A stretch of DNA of 64,000 nt, taken from Pseudonocardia sp. CNS-004 (lineage in GTDB: Bacteria; Actinomycetota; Actinomycetes; Mycobacteriales; Pseudonocardiaceae). The notes beneath the pieces were generated by a model that was given only the letters and a program-made list of their open reading frames with translations, had not been told where the DNA came from and searched no databases. The stretch's first letter is position 1; each line of letters starts with the position of its first letter. Made by a program: the position numbers and the translations under genes. Shown piece after piece: positions 38,536 through 48,315 of this stretch. Location of the stretch: assembly GCA_001942185.1 (NCBI GenBank), contig MKJV01000076.1:44379-108378 (forward strand). The letters are read 5' to 3'.

Positions 38536-39294
38536 CCGGCCCCCGTTGTCCAGGATTCGCTCGAGGCCGTCGCGGCACGCCTTCCACGCCGGCGTCTCCG
38601 GGTCGATCACGGCGAAGTGGTCGGCTCCCGGGAGCGTGACCAGCTCCGCATCCGCGCCGGCCGCGGCCACGAAACGCTCGCTCTGCCGGATCGGCACGTT
38701 GACGTCGGCCGTGCCGTGCACGCACACCACGGGGACGCCGATCGGCAGCCGCTCCACCGGCGAGGCGAGGGCGTACCGCTCCGGGACGTCGTCCGGGCCG
38801 CCGCCGAGCAGGTCACTCGCCGCGCCGTTGCCCACACCGCGCCGTTCGGCGTCGACCAGGTCGAGCACGCCGGCCTGGCTGACCACCCCGCGGAGGCGGA
38901 CGGCGGGAGCCGCGCCGGGTGCGTCCGACGGCAGGCCGGGGCGCACCGCGAGCCAGGTGGCGAGGTGCCCGCCCGCCGAGTGCCCGACGGCCACCACCCG
39001 GTCCAACGGCAGCGGGTGGTCGGCGAGGACGTCCACGGCCGCGGCGACGTCCTCGAACGTGGCGGGCCAGCCGCCATCGCCTCCCACCCGCCGGTACTCG
39101 ATGTTCCACGCCGCGTATCCGGCGGCGGCGAGGTCGGCGGCGAGCGGGCGGCCGAGCTCGAGACCGCGGCGCTGGCGCCAGAACCCGCCGTGCACCACGA
39201 CGACGACGGCGCAGGGCTCGCCCGCGGGGAGGGTGAGCTCGCCGAACTGGCTGGGGTGGTCGCCGTAGGCGATCCGGGTCGGGTCGGTCGGCAT
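38512..39294 (-). CDS. Alpha/beta hydrolase, arylformamidase/esterase-like
   Basis: A 260-residue serine hydrolase of the BD-FAE/kynurenine-formamidase-like group. Oxyanion motif VVVVHGGFWRQRRGLELG, nucleophile elbow VAVGHSAGGHLATWLA (Ser at about residue 101), and candidate acid and base in VHGTADVNVPIRQSERF and LPGADHFAVIDP. It precedes the cyclase and ThDP genes on the same strand with a 44-bp gap occupied by a family C repeat. Its C-terminal residues come from that repeat. It may feed the same pathway as the cyclase. Confidence 0.85.
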   Translation of the reverse strand: MPTDPTRIAYGDHPSQFGELTLPAGEPCAVVVVVHGGFWRQRRGLELGRPLAADLAAAGYAAWNIEYRRVGGDGGWPATFEDVAAAVDVLADHPLPLDRVVAVGHSAGGHLATWLAVRPGLPSDAPGAAPAVRLRGVVSQAGVLDLVDAERRGVGNGAASDLLGGGPDDVPERYALASPVERLPIGVPVVCVHGTADVNVPIRQSERFVAAAGADAELVTLPGADHFAVIDPETPAWKACRDGLERILDNGGRTNGTLVQ

Positions 39295-39467
39295 GCCGGG
39301 AGCATCGCACGTTCGGTCACCACGCCGCGGGTGGACGTGGGGGGTACGTCCCCCGCGGCGTGGCTCCGCGGGTGCAGCGCACCCGCGGCGTCACGACCGG
39401 AACAGGGGCGACGGTACTCCCGCCGCGACAAACGGGAGCCCGCTCTCACCCGGATGACGGGGGAACG

Positions 39468-40202
39468 TCACCCCCAACGCGGGGTGAGCACCCCCAAAGC
39501 GCCCAGCGCCACCGCGGCCGCGGTGGAGGCCCGCAGCACCTCGGGCCCCAGCCGCACCGGCCGGGCACCCGCCGCGACCAGCGTATCGAGCTCGGCGTCG
39601 GTGATCCCACCCTCGGGGCCGACGACGAGCAGCAGGTCGCCACTCGCGGGCAACGAGACGTCGGTGAGCCGCTCCGCACCCGCCTCGTGCAGCACGAGCG
39701 CGAGGTCGGCGGCGGCGGCCCGACGGGCGAGCGCGGCCGTCGTGACCGGCTCCTCGACGACCGGCAGCCACGGTCGGCGGGCCTGCTTCGTGGCCTCGCG
39801 CACGGTGCTGCGCCAGCGGGCCAGCGCCTTCTCGCCGCGCGGCCCCTCCTCCCAGCGCGACGCAGCGGGCCGCGCGCCACGGCAGGATCCCGTCGCGCCC
39901 GCCTCGGTGGCGAGCTCGACGGCGAGCTCACCACGGTCGCCCTTCACCAGCGCCTGAGCGAGCAGCACGCGGGGCACGGGCGGTGCGGCGTCGGCCCGCC
40001 CGGTGACCGTGAGGTCGACGGAGTCCCGCCCGGCAGCGTCGACGACGGCCTGCGCGAGCCCGCCGCAGCCATCCGACAGCAGCACGGACTCGCCGGGCCG
40101 CAGCCGCTTGACGGTGGCCGCGTGCCTGCCCTCGGCGCCGTCCAGCCGGGCGGGGCCGACGCCGGGCAGCGGGTCGAGCAGGAACAGGGGCGCGGTGCTC
40201 AC
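39468..40202 (-). CDS. rsmE: 16S rRNA m3U1498 methyltransferase RsmE (compensated indels)
   Basis: SPOUT-class rRNA methyltransferase. The N-terminal PUA-like part has GAEGRHAATVKRLRPGESVL. The C-terminal knot has DLLLVVGPEGGITDAELDTL and LGPEVLRASTAAAVALGALG. The frame is open (244 residues), but residues of about 104-114 read SCRGARPAAS where the family has a PWRAARCVARW-like segment. One missing base near 39888 and two near 39858 would restore it without changing the overall frame. GTG 40202 overlaps the dnaJ stop (GTGA). The order hrcA-dnaJ-rsmE is conserved in actinobacteria. Confidence 0.9.
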   Translation of the reverse strand: MSTAPLFLLDPLPGVGPARLDGAEGRHAATVKRLRPGESVLLSDGCGGLAQAVVDAAGRDSVDLTVTGRADAAPPVPRVLLAQALVKGDRGELAVELATEAGATGSCRGARPAASRWEEGPRGEKALARWRSTVREATKQARRPWLPVVEEPVTTAALARRAAAADLALVLHEAGAERLTDVSLPASGDLLLVVGPEGGITDAELDTLVAAGARPVRLGPEVLRASTAAAVALGALGVLTPRWG

Positions 40203-41370
40203 CGGCCGAACGAGTCGCGCAACCGGGAGAAGATGCCGTGGCCGTTGCGGTTGCCGCCTGCGAGGTCGGGCTGCTCCTCACCGCGCAGCGCGGCGAGCTG
40301 GCGCAACAGCTCCGTCTGCTTCGCGTCGAGCTTGGTGGGCACCGCCACGTCGACGTGCACCATCAGGTCGCCGTGGCCGTCGACGCGCCCGGTGGAGCGC
40401 AGCCGGGGCATGCCCTTGCCGCGCAGCTGCGCACGGTGCCGCCCTGGGTGCCCGGTTCCAGGTGCAGCTCCTCGGTGCCCTCGAGGGTGGGCAGCGGCAG
40501 GGTGGTGCCCAGCGCCGCGGCCGTCATGGGCAGCTGCACGGTGCAGTGCAGGTCAGCGCCGTCCCGGGTGAACAGCTCGTGCGGCTCCTCCTCGACCTCC
40601 ACGTAGAGGTCGCCCGCCGGGCCGCCGCCGGAGCCGACCTCGCCCTGGCCCGCCAGCCGGACGCGCATGCCGTCGGCCACGCCGGCCGGGATCCGGACAC
40701 CGACCGTGCGACGCGAGCGCACCCGCCCGTCGCCGCCGCACTGCCGGCACGGCTCCGGGATCACCTCGCCGAAGCCCCGGCAGGTGGGGCACGGCCGCGA
40801 GGTGACGACCTGGCCGAGGAACGAGCGCTGCACGCTCTGCACCTCGCCCCGACCGTTGCAGATGTCGCACATCGTGGGCGCGCTGCCCGGCGCGCAACCC
40901 GAACCGGTGCACTCGCCGCAGAGCACGGCCGTGTCGACGGTGAGGTCGCGGGTGACGCCGCTCGCGCACTCCTCGAGCGTGAGCTGCATCCGGATCAGGG
41001 CGTCGGCGCCCGGCTGCACCCGGCTGCGCGGGCCCCGCCCGCGCACGCCGCCCTGGCCGCCGAAGAACGCGTCCATGATGTCGCCGAAGCCGAACTGGCT
41101 GAACGGGTCGCCGGCGCCGCCGCCCCCGCCACCGCCGTTGCCCAGCGGGTCGCCGCCGAGGTCGACGATGCGCCGTTTCTCCGGGTCGGAGAGCACCTCG
41201 TACGCGGCGCTCACCTCGCGGAAACGCTCCTGCGCCGCCGCGTCCGGGTTCACGTCGGGATGCAGCTCACGCGCCAGCCTGCGGTAGGCCCGCTTGATCT
41301 CGTCGGGACCGGCGTCTGGCGCGACGCCGAGTGTCCCGTAGTAGTCCCGTACCACGTGCGCGTTCCCCAT
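40199..41370 (-). CDS. dnaJ: Chaperone DnaJ, DnaJ2 type (frameshift)
   Basis: Hsp40 co-chaperone of about 390 residues. J domain with the HPD tripeptide in [19 protein letters not shown], then a Gly-rich linker and four zinc-finger CxxCxGxG-type repeats ([36 protein letters not shown]). The C-terminal substrate-binding domain includes [20 protein letters not shown] missing base near 40430 is repaired as [16 protein letters not shown]. Start ATG 41370, with GTG 41355 as alternative. Lies 47 bp downstream of hrcA and is probably controlled by it, although no CIRCE element is seen. Confidence 0.92.
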
Positions 41371-41417
41371 GGTCCTTCTCGATCGGTACTGCTCCGGATG
41401 CGGCCCTTCGCCGCGCG

Positions 41418-42437
41418 TCAGCGTCCAGCCAGGATCTCACCCACGTACCGGGCGACCGCGTGCACCGCCGCGATCGAGCCCGGGTAGTCCATCCTCGTGG
41501 GTCCGAGCACCCCCATACCACCCAGCACGGTGCCCGGCCCGTAGCCGATGGACACCACGGAGGTGTCGCGCATCTCTTCCGCCTCGTTCTCCTCACCGAT
41601 GTGCACGGTGACCGTGTTCGGCTCCTGCGCAGATGCCAACAGCCGCAGCACCACCACCTGTTCCTCGAGCGCTTCGAGGACCTGGCGCAGCGAGTGCGGG
41701 AAGTCGGCGGTGTTGCGGGTGAGGTTGGCGGTGCCGCCCAGCAGGAGCCGCTCCTCGGGGTGCTCGACGAGCGTCTCGATCAGCACGGTGGACACCGCGA
41801 TCACGACGTCGCGCAGCTCGGCGGGCGCGGTGTGGGGCAGCTCGGCGACCGCGGCGGAGGCCACCGCGAGCGGGCGGCCGACCAGTGCCCCGTTGACGAG
41901 CGTGCGCAGCTGCGACACCGCGTCGTCGGTGATCACGTCGCCGAGATCGACGACCCGCTGGTCGACCCGGCCGCTGTCGGTGATGAGCACGAGCATCAGC
42001 CGCGCGGGTGTGAGCACGACGATCTCGCAGTGGCGCACCGTGGAGCGGGTGAGCGTGGGGTACTGCACCACCGCGACCTGGCGGGTGAGCTGGGCGAGCA
42101 GCCGCACGCTGCGCCGCAGCACGTCGTCGAGGTCGACGGCGCCGTCGAGGAACGCCTGCACCGCGCGCCGCTCCGGCCCCGACAGCGGCTTGACCTGCGC
42201 CAGCCGGTCGACGAACAGCCGGTAGCCCTTGTCGGTGGGCACGCGACCGGCGCTGGTGTGGGGCTGGGCGATGAGCCCGTCCTCCTCCAGCACCGCCATG
42301 TCGTTGCGCACGGTGGCACTGGAGACGCCGAGGTTGTGCCGCTCGACGATCATCTTCGAGCCGACGGGCTCGTGGGTGGAGACGTAGTCGGCGACGATCG
42401 CCCGAAGGACGGCGAACCGACGCTCGTCGGCGTTCAC
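41418..42437 (-). CDS. hrcA: Heat-inducible transcription repressor HrcA
   Basis: Repressor of chaperone genes that binds CIRCE and needs GroEL for activity. Intact at 339 residues. The winged helix has [20 protein letters not shown] and [19 protein letters not shown]. The core contains [20 protein letters not shown] and the C-terminal [23 protein letters not shown] 42437 is preceded by GGGAGGAG. No TTAGCACTC-type CIRCE half-sites are visible in the 80 bp upstream, so autoregulation is not supported by this sequence. Confidence 0.94.
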   Translation of the reverse strand: MNADERRFAVLRAIVADYVSTHEPVGSKMIVERHNLGVSSATVRNDMAVLEEDGLIAQPHTSAGRVPTDKGYRLFVDRLAQVKPLSGPERRAVQAFLDGAVDLDDVLRRSVRLLAQLTRQVAVVQYPTLTRSTVRHCEIVVLTPARLMLVLITDSGRVDQRVVDLGDVITDDAVSQLRTLVNGALVGRPLAVASAAVAELPHTAPAELRDVVIAVSTVLIETLVEHPEERLLLGGTANLTRNTADFPHSLRQVLEALEEQVVVLRLLASAQEPNTVTVHIGEENEAEEMRDTSVVSIGYGPGTVLGGMGVLGPTRMDYPGSIAAVHAVARYVGEILAGR

Positions 42438-42517
42438 GGCACGCTCCTCCCTGCGACGCTCTCGCGGACACGTTCCCACCAGTCTATGTGTTCTCCGCTG
42501 ACCCGAGTGCGGGCACG

Positions 42518-43096
42518 ATGTTGCACGTGATGATCCGCCGCCCGGTACTCGACGCCATCGCCGCCGGCACGGTCACGCTGGCGTTCCGGCGGTGGGACCG
42601 GCCGCGGGTGCGCGTGGGCGGCACGCAGCGCACGGTGGTCGGGGTCGTCGAGTTCACATCCGTCGACCCGGTGGACGAGACCGCGATCACCGCGCAGGAC
42701 GCCCACGCCGCCGGGTTCGCCGATCTGGCGGCGCTGCAGCGGGCGCAGCGGGGTGACGGGCAGCTCTACCGGATCGGGGTGCGGCCGGCGGGTCCGGACC
42801 CGCGGGTGGCGCTGCGGGCGAAGCGGCGGCTGTCGCAGGCCGACCGCGCCGACCTGGACGCCCGGCTGGCCCGGATGGACCGTTCCTCGCCCCACGGGCC
42901 GTGGACGGCGGCGGTGCTGGATCTGATCGCGGAGAACCCCGGTGTGCGTGCGCCCGACCTGGCGGCCCGGATGGGGCGCGAGACGCTGCCGTTCAAGCGG
43001 GACGTGCGCAAGCTCAAGGAGCTGGGGCTGACCGAGAGCCTCGAGGTCGGCTACCGGCTCTCGCCACGTGGGCGGGCGTACCGGCGCGGTCGATAA
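42518..43096 (+). CDS. ASCH-like plus winged-helix hypothetical protein
   Basis: A 192-residue protein. The N-terminal 90 residues ([40 protein letters not shown]) look like an ASCH/PUA-type RNA-binding domain. The C-terminal part ([38 protein letters not shown]) is a clear winged helix. Start ATG 42518; MIRRP at 42530 is an alternative. It is divergent from hrcA. Function unknown; the domain pairing suggests nucleic-acid binding. Confidence 0.7.
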   Translation: MLHVMIRRPVLDAIAAGTVTLAFRRWDRPRVRVGGTQRTVVGVVEFTSVDPVDETAITAQDAHAAGFADLAALQRAQRGDGQLYRIGVRPAGPDPRVALRAKRRLSQADRADLDARLARMDRSSPHGPWTAAVLDLIAENPGVRAPDLAARMGRETLPFKRDVRKLKELGLTESLEVGYRLSPRGRAYRRGR

Positions 43097-43129
43097 CCGC
43101 GGCTTATCGCGGGATCAGGAAGTTTGCTT

Positions 43130-43146
43130 TGACCTGTTCTAGGTCA
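43130..43146. promoter_or_regulatory. Palindrome upstream of the formate dehydrogenase operon
   Basis: TGACCT and AGGTCA form a perfect 6-bp inverted repeat with a 5-bp spacer, 20 bp before the fdsG ATG. It lies in a short AT-richer block and is the best operator candidate for the fds operon; the regulator is unknown. Confidence 0.45.
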
Positions 43147-43165
43147 GATCGCAACTGTCTACGGT

Positions 43166-43654
43166 ATGAGCATCGACGTCTCGGACCTCGCGGCGCTGCG
43201 GGTCGAACGGGTGCGGGCGATCGCCGGCCGGCTGCGCGAGCTGCGCGGACCGTTGCTGCCGATCCTGCACGCGGTACAGCACGAGCTGGGTCACGTCGAT
43301 CCGGCCGACGTTCCGGTCATCGCCGACGTGCTCAACATCGCGGTGGCCGAGGTGCACGGTGTCGTCACGTTCTACCGCGACTTCCGCCGCGAACCCGGCG
43401 GGCGCGCCACCGTGCGGATCTGCCGGGCCGAGGCGTGCCAGGCGGTCGGGGCCGAGGCGCTCGCCGCGCACGCGACGCGCCGGCTGGGCGTCGGCTTCGG
43501 TGAGACCACCTCCGACCGGGCGATCTCCCTCGACGAGGTCTTCTGCCTCGGCAACTGCGCGCTCGGGCCCGCGGTGCAGGTCGACGGCACGCTGCACGGC
43601 CGGGTGAGCCCGGCCCGCCTCGACGCGCTGCTCGGAGAGGTGGCCACGGCATGA
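43166..43654 (+). CDS. fdsG: NAD-dependent formate dehydrogenase gamma subunit (NuoE-like)
   Basis: A 162-residue thioredoxin-like [2Fe-2S] ferredoxin. The four Cys ligands appear as CRAEACQAVG and CLGNCALGPAVQVDG. The N-terminal helical part has LLPILHAVQHELGHVDPADV and EVHGVVTFYRDFRREPGG, as in NuoE. It starts the soluble FdsGBA complex that couples formate oxidation to NAD+ reduction. Its stop overlaps the fdsB ATG (ATGA). A TGACCT/AGGTCA dyad lies upstream. Confidence 0.92.
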   Translation: MSIDVSDLAALRVERVRAIAGRLRELRGPLLPILHAVQHELGHVDPADVPVIADVLNIAVAEVHGVVTFYRDFRREPGGRATVRICRAEACQAVGAEALAAHATRRLGVGFGETTSDRAISLDEVFCLGNCALGPAVQVDGTLHGRVSPARLDALLGEVATA

Positions 43655-45257
43655 CGACCCGCGTGTTCGTCCCCCGGGACTCGGCGGCGCGGTCCGTCGG
43701 CGCGACGTGGTCGCCGAGCGGCTGACCGCCGCGGGCGCCGACGTGGTGCGCACCGGATCGCGCGGCATGCTCTGGCTGGAGCCGCTGGTCGAGGTGGAGA
43801 CGCCGGCCGGGCGCGTGGGCTACGGCCCGGTCGCCCCCGAGGACGTGGACGGTCTGGTCGCGGCAGGAATGCTCGCCGCGCCCGAACGCCCGACCCGCCG
43901 CGCCGAGACGTCGGACTCGCCCGAAGGGGGGCGAGTCGTGCATCCCGGCCCGGCGAGTCCCGCGATCCGGCACGGTGAGTCGGGCGTGTACCTCGGGCTC
44001 GTCGAGGACCTGCCGTGGATGCGCCGGCAACAGCGGGTGACGTTCGCACGGGTCGGGGTCGTCGACCCGCTCTCGGCGGACGACTACGTGACCCACGGTG
44101 GTCTGACCGGGCTGCGGGCGGCGCTGCGGACCAGCCCGACGGCGGTGGTCGAGGCGGTCGTCGAGTCGGGGCTGCGCGGCCGCGGCGGTGCCGGCTTCCC
44201 CACCGGGATCAAGTGGCGCACCGTCCTCGGCGCCGAGGCCGACGTCAAGTTCGTCTGCTGCAACGCCGACGAGGGCGACTCGGGCACGTTCGCCGACCGG
44301 ATGCTGATCGAGGGCGACCCGTTCACCCTCATCGAGGGCATGACGATCGCGGCGCACGCCGTGGGCGCCACCGAGGGCTACGTCTACCTGCGGTCGGAGT
44401 ACCCGGACGCGGTCGAGACCCTGACGGCGGCCATCGGGGTCGCCCGGGAACGCGGCTGGCTCGGCGAGCGGATCCTCGACTCCGATCTCACCTTCGACCT
44501 GCACGTCCGGGTCGGCGCGGGCGCCTACATCTGCGGCGAGGAGACCTCGATGCTGGAGAGCCTCGAGGGCAAGCGCGGCCAGGTGCGGGCCAAACCGCCC
44601 ATCCCCGCGCTCGAAGGGCTCTTCGGCCGCCCCACCGTGGTCAACAACGTGCTCTCGCTGGCCTCGGTGCCGGCGATCCTCGCGGACGGCGCGGCGTCCT
44701 ACGCCGCGCTGGGCGTCGGGCGGTCGCGCGGCACGAGCGTCTTCCAGCTCGGCGGCAACGTCGCGCGCGGCGGGATCGTCGAGACCGCCTTCGGGATCAC
44801 CCTCGGCGAGCTGGTGGAGGACCTCGGCGGCGGCACCGCGTCCGGCCGCCCGGCCCGCGCCGTGCAGGTGGGCGGCCCCCTCGGGGCGTACCTGCCGGTG
44901 GAGAAGTTCGACCTGTCGATGGACTACGAGGCGTTCACCGAGGCCGGGGCGATGCTCGGGCACGGCGGGATCGTCGTCTTCGACGACACGGTCGACATGG
45001 CCGCGATGGCGCGCTTCGCCTTCTCCTTCTGCGCCGAGGAGTCGTGTGGCAAGTGCACCCCGTGCCGGGTGGGCGCGGTCCGGGGCGTCGAGACGATCGA
45101 CCGGATCCGGACCGGCCAGGACCGCGAGAAGAACCTCGTGCTGCTCGAGGACCTGTGCGAGCTGATGACCGACGGGTCGCTCTGCGCCATGGGCGGGCTG
45201 ACCCCCATGCCCGTGCGCAGCGCGGTGCAGCACTTCGGAGAGGACTTCACACGATGA
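43651..45257 (+). CDS. fdsB: NAD-dependent formate dehydrogenase beta subunit (NuoF-like; frameshift, inserted repeat)
   Basis: Diaphorase subunit with FMN, NAD and one [4Fe-4S] cluster, about 535 residues. FMN/NAD loops GLRGRGGAGFPTGIKWRTVL and YICGEETSMLESLEGKRG; C-terminal cluster ESCGKCTPCRVG plus a later Cys in SLCAMGGLTP. One missing G near 43704 is repaired as ARSVGADVVAERLTAAG. Between the N-terminal domain and VEDLPWMRRQQRVTFARVG, about 25 extra residues (TSDSPEGG ... RHGESG) are encoded by a cluster of GAGTC palindromes (43913-43983) also seen as intergenic family D. The insertion leaves the frame open. Confidence 0.92.
43913..43983. repeat. Family D palindrome cluster inside fdsB
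   Basis: GGACTCGC (43913) pairs with GGGCGAGTC (43929), followed by GGCGAGTCC (43952) and GGTGAGTCG (43974). The motif and spacing of about 22 bp resemble the intergenic cluster at 20573-20700. It encodes a segment absent from related FdsB proteins as I know them. Confidence 0.55.
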
Positions 45258-48090
45258 GCCTGCTGAAGGAACCGGACTACGGGACGCCCGCCCGCGAGGG
45301 TGAGGCGACCGTCGAGGTGACGATCGACGGGGTCGCGGTCACCGTGCCGCCCGGCACGTCCGTCATGCGCGCGGCCAAGCAGGCCGGCCTCGACATCCCC
45401 AAGCTGTGCGCCACCGACTCCCTCGAAGCGTTCGGGTCGTGCCGGCTGTGCGTCGTCGAGATCGACGGGGCGCGCGGCACGCCCGCGTCGTGCACCACGC
45501 CCGTCGCCCCGGGCATGGTGGTCCGCACGCAGACCGAGAAGCTCGGCAAGCTGCGCCGCGGGGTCATGGAGCTCTACATCTCCGACCACCCGCTCGACTG
45601 CCTCACCTGCTCGGCCAACGGCGACTGCGAGCTGCAGGACATGGCGGGCGTCACCGGGCTGCGCGAGGTGCGCTACGGCTCGGGCGTGGACGCCGGCGCC
45701 AACCACATGGACCTGCTCAAGGACACGTCGAACCCCTACTTCGACTTCGACGCGTCCAAGTGCATCGCCTGCTCGCGCTGCGTGCGGGCCTGCGACGAGG
45801 TGCAGGGCACGATCGCGCTGACGATCTCCGGGCGCGGGTTCGACTCGAAGGTCGCCGCGGGTGCGGGCGTGCCGTTCATGGAGTCCGACTGCGTCTCCTG
45901 CGGCGCGTGCGTGCAGGCCTGCCCCACGGCCACCCTGCAGGAGAAGTCGGTGGTCGAGCTCGGGATGCCCACCCGCAGCGTGATCACCACCTGCGCGTAC
46001 TGCGGCGTCGGCTGCTCGTTCAAGGCCGAGCTGCGCGGCGACGAGCTCGTCCGGATGGTGCCCTACAAGGACGGCGGCGCGAACGAGGGTCACTCCTGCG
46101 TCAAGGGCCGGTTCGCGTTCGGCTACGCGAGCCACCCGGACCGGGTCATGAAGCCGATGCTGCGCGAGTCGATCGCCGACGAGTGGCGGGAGGTCTCCTG
46201 GGAGGAGGCCATCGGGTTCACGGCGCGCAGGCTGCGTGAGATCCAGGCCGAGCACGGCGCGGGCTCGATCGGCGCCATCACCTCGTCGCGGACGACGAAC
46301 GAGGAGGTCTACGCCGTCCAGAAGCTGGTGCGGGCCGTCTTCGGCAACAACAACGTCGACACCTGCGCCAGGGTGTGCCACTCCCCCACCGGGTACGGCC
46401 TCAAGCAGACGTTCGGCACGTCGGCCGGGACCCAGGACTTCAAGTCCGTGGAGAAGGCCGACGTCATCCTGCTGATCGGGGCGAACCCGACCGACGCGCA
46501 CCCGGTGTTCGCGTCCCGGATGAAGCGGCGGCTGCGGCAGGGCGCGAAGCTCGTCGTGATCGACCCGCGGCGGATCGACCTCGTCCGCACCCCCCACATC
46601 GAGGCCGCGCACCACCTCGCGCTGCAGCCCGGCACGAACGTGGCGGTCCTCAACGCGCTGGCCCACGTGATCGTGACCGAGGGGCTCGTCGACCGTGCCT
46701 TCACGGAGGAGCGCTGCGAGGAGGTGGCCGGGTGGGAGACGTTCATCGCCCGCCCCGAGCACAGCCCCGAGGCGGTCGCCGAGATCACCGGCGTCGCGGC
46801 GGAGGACATGCGTGCGGCCGCGCGCCTCTACGCGGGGGCCGGCAACGGCGCGATCTACTACGGCCTGGGCGTCACCGAGCACAGCCAGGGCTCGACCACC
46901 GTCATGGCCATGGCCAACCTCGCGATGGCCACCGGCAACATCGGCCGCGACGGTGTGGGCGTCAACCCACTGCGTGGCCAGAACAACGTGCAGGGCTCCT
47001 GCGACATGGGCTCGTTCCCGCACGAGCTGCCCGGTTACCGGCACGTGGGCGACGACGACGTCCGCGACATCTACGAGCAGCTGTGGGGCACGCCGATCCT
47101 GTCCGAGCCCGGCCTGCGCATCCCGAACATGTTCGACTCCGCCATCGACGGCAGCTTCCGCGCGCTGTTCGTGCAGGGCGAGGACATCGCCCAGTCCGAC
47201 CCCAACACCCAGCACGTCCACGCCGCGCTCGCCGCGCTCGACCTCGTCGTGGTGCAGGACCTGTTCGTCAACGAGACGGCGAAGTCGCGCACGTCCTGCT
47301 GCCGGGCACGTCGTTCCTGGAGAAGGACGGCACGTTCACCAACGCCGAGCGCCGGATCAACCGGGTCCGCCCGGTGATGGCGCCGCAGACCGGCAAGCAC
47401 GAGTGGGAGATCGTCTGCGAGATCGCGCAGGCAATGGGCTACCCGATGCGCTACGACTCGTCGAGCCAGATCATGGACGAGATCGCGCTCACCACGCCCA
47501 CGTTCGCCGGTGTCTCGTTCGCCCACCTCGATCAGGTCGGCAGCGTGCAGTGGCCGTGCAACGAGGCAGCCCCCGACGGCACCCCGGTCATGCACATGAA
47601 CGGCTTCGTACGGGGTAAGGGCAGGTTCATGGAGACCGTGTACGTGCCCACGCCGGAGCGCACCACGCGGAAGTTCCCGCTGATCCTCACCACCGGCCGG
47701 ATCCTGTCCCAGTACAACGTCGGCGCCCAGACCCGGCGCACGGCCAACGTCGCGTGGCACCCCGAGGACCTGCTCGAACTGCACCCGCACGACGCCGAGG
47801 TGCGCGGCGTGGACGACGGCGACATGGTCGTGCTCTCCAGCCGGGTGGGGCGCACCACGCTGCGCGCGCTCGTCTCGGAGCGCATGCCGGTGGGGGTCTG
47901 CTACACGACGTTCCACCACCCGGTCACCGGCGCGAACGTGGTGACCACGGAGAACTCCGACTGGGCCACCAACTGCCCGGAGTACAAGGTCACCGCGGTG
48001 CAGGTGGCGGTCGCCCCCGAGCAGGCCGCGGTGCGCGAGTCGCTGGGCTCGCGGCCGGTCGCCGAGTCGATCTCAGGGGCAGGGGAGTAG
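45254..48090 (+). CDS. fdsA: NAD-dependent formate dehydrogenase alpha subunit, molybdopterin enzyme (frameshift)
   Basis: Catalytic subunit of about 945 residues. The N-terminal [2Fe-2S] domain has FGSCRLCVVEIDG, and a His-ligated cluster region has DHPLDCLTCSANGDCELQ. Two ferredoxin clusters (CIACSRCVRAC and CVSCGACVQACPTA) and the molybdopterin-domain [4Fe-4S] motif CAYCGVGCSF follow. The active-site Cys lies in ARVCHSPTGYGLKQTFG, so this is a Cys rather than a Sec enzyme. One T is missing near 47285; repair gives NETAKFAHVLLPGTSFLEKD. The ATG overlaps the fdsB stop. It oxidises formate to CO2; the reverse reaction is possible in this family. Confidence 0.94.
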
Positions 48091-48315
48091 ATGGACGGCA
48101 CACCCCCGCACGTGCGGATGGCCAACGACCTCGCCGTGCACCTCGCGCACATGGGCCCTGGTGAGGCGGCCCGGGCCGTCGCCGACCACATGCTGGCGTT
48201 CTGGGACCCGCGGATGCGGGCCGCGCTGATCGCGCACGCCGGCGAGGGCGGCGACGGCCTCGACGCGATCGCCGTGCGCGCGGCGGGCCTCCTCGCCCCG
48301 GCAGGCGTGTCGTGA
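48091..48315 (+). CDS. fdsD: Formate dehydrogenase delta subunit
   Basis: A 74-residue FdsD-type protein: VRMANDLAVHLAHMGPGEAA, then VADHMLAFWDPRMRAALIAH. FdsD is needed for maturation or assembly of the Fds complex and in structures sits at the catalytic subunit. It begins directly after the fdsA stop (TAGATG) and overlaps the moeA-like gene as GTGA, showing tight coupling. Confidence 0.9.
   Translation: MDGTPPHVRMANDLAVHLAHMGPGEAARAVADHMLAFWDPRMRAALIAHAGEGGDGLDAIAVRAAGLLAPAGVS

Noticed and set aside
42438..42517. CIRCE element upstream of hrcA
   Set aside because: No TTAGCACTC / GAGTGCTAA half-sites could be found on either strand.
44924..47221. Long open frame (765 codons) on the minus strand opposite fdsB/fdsA
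   Set aside because: It is His/Arg/Gly-rich with no domain, and it lies antisense to well-supported Fe-S and molybdopterin motifs. GC-rich codon bias keeps the antisense frame open.
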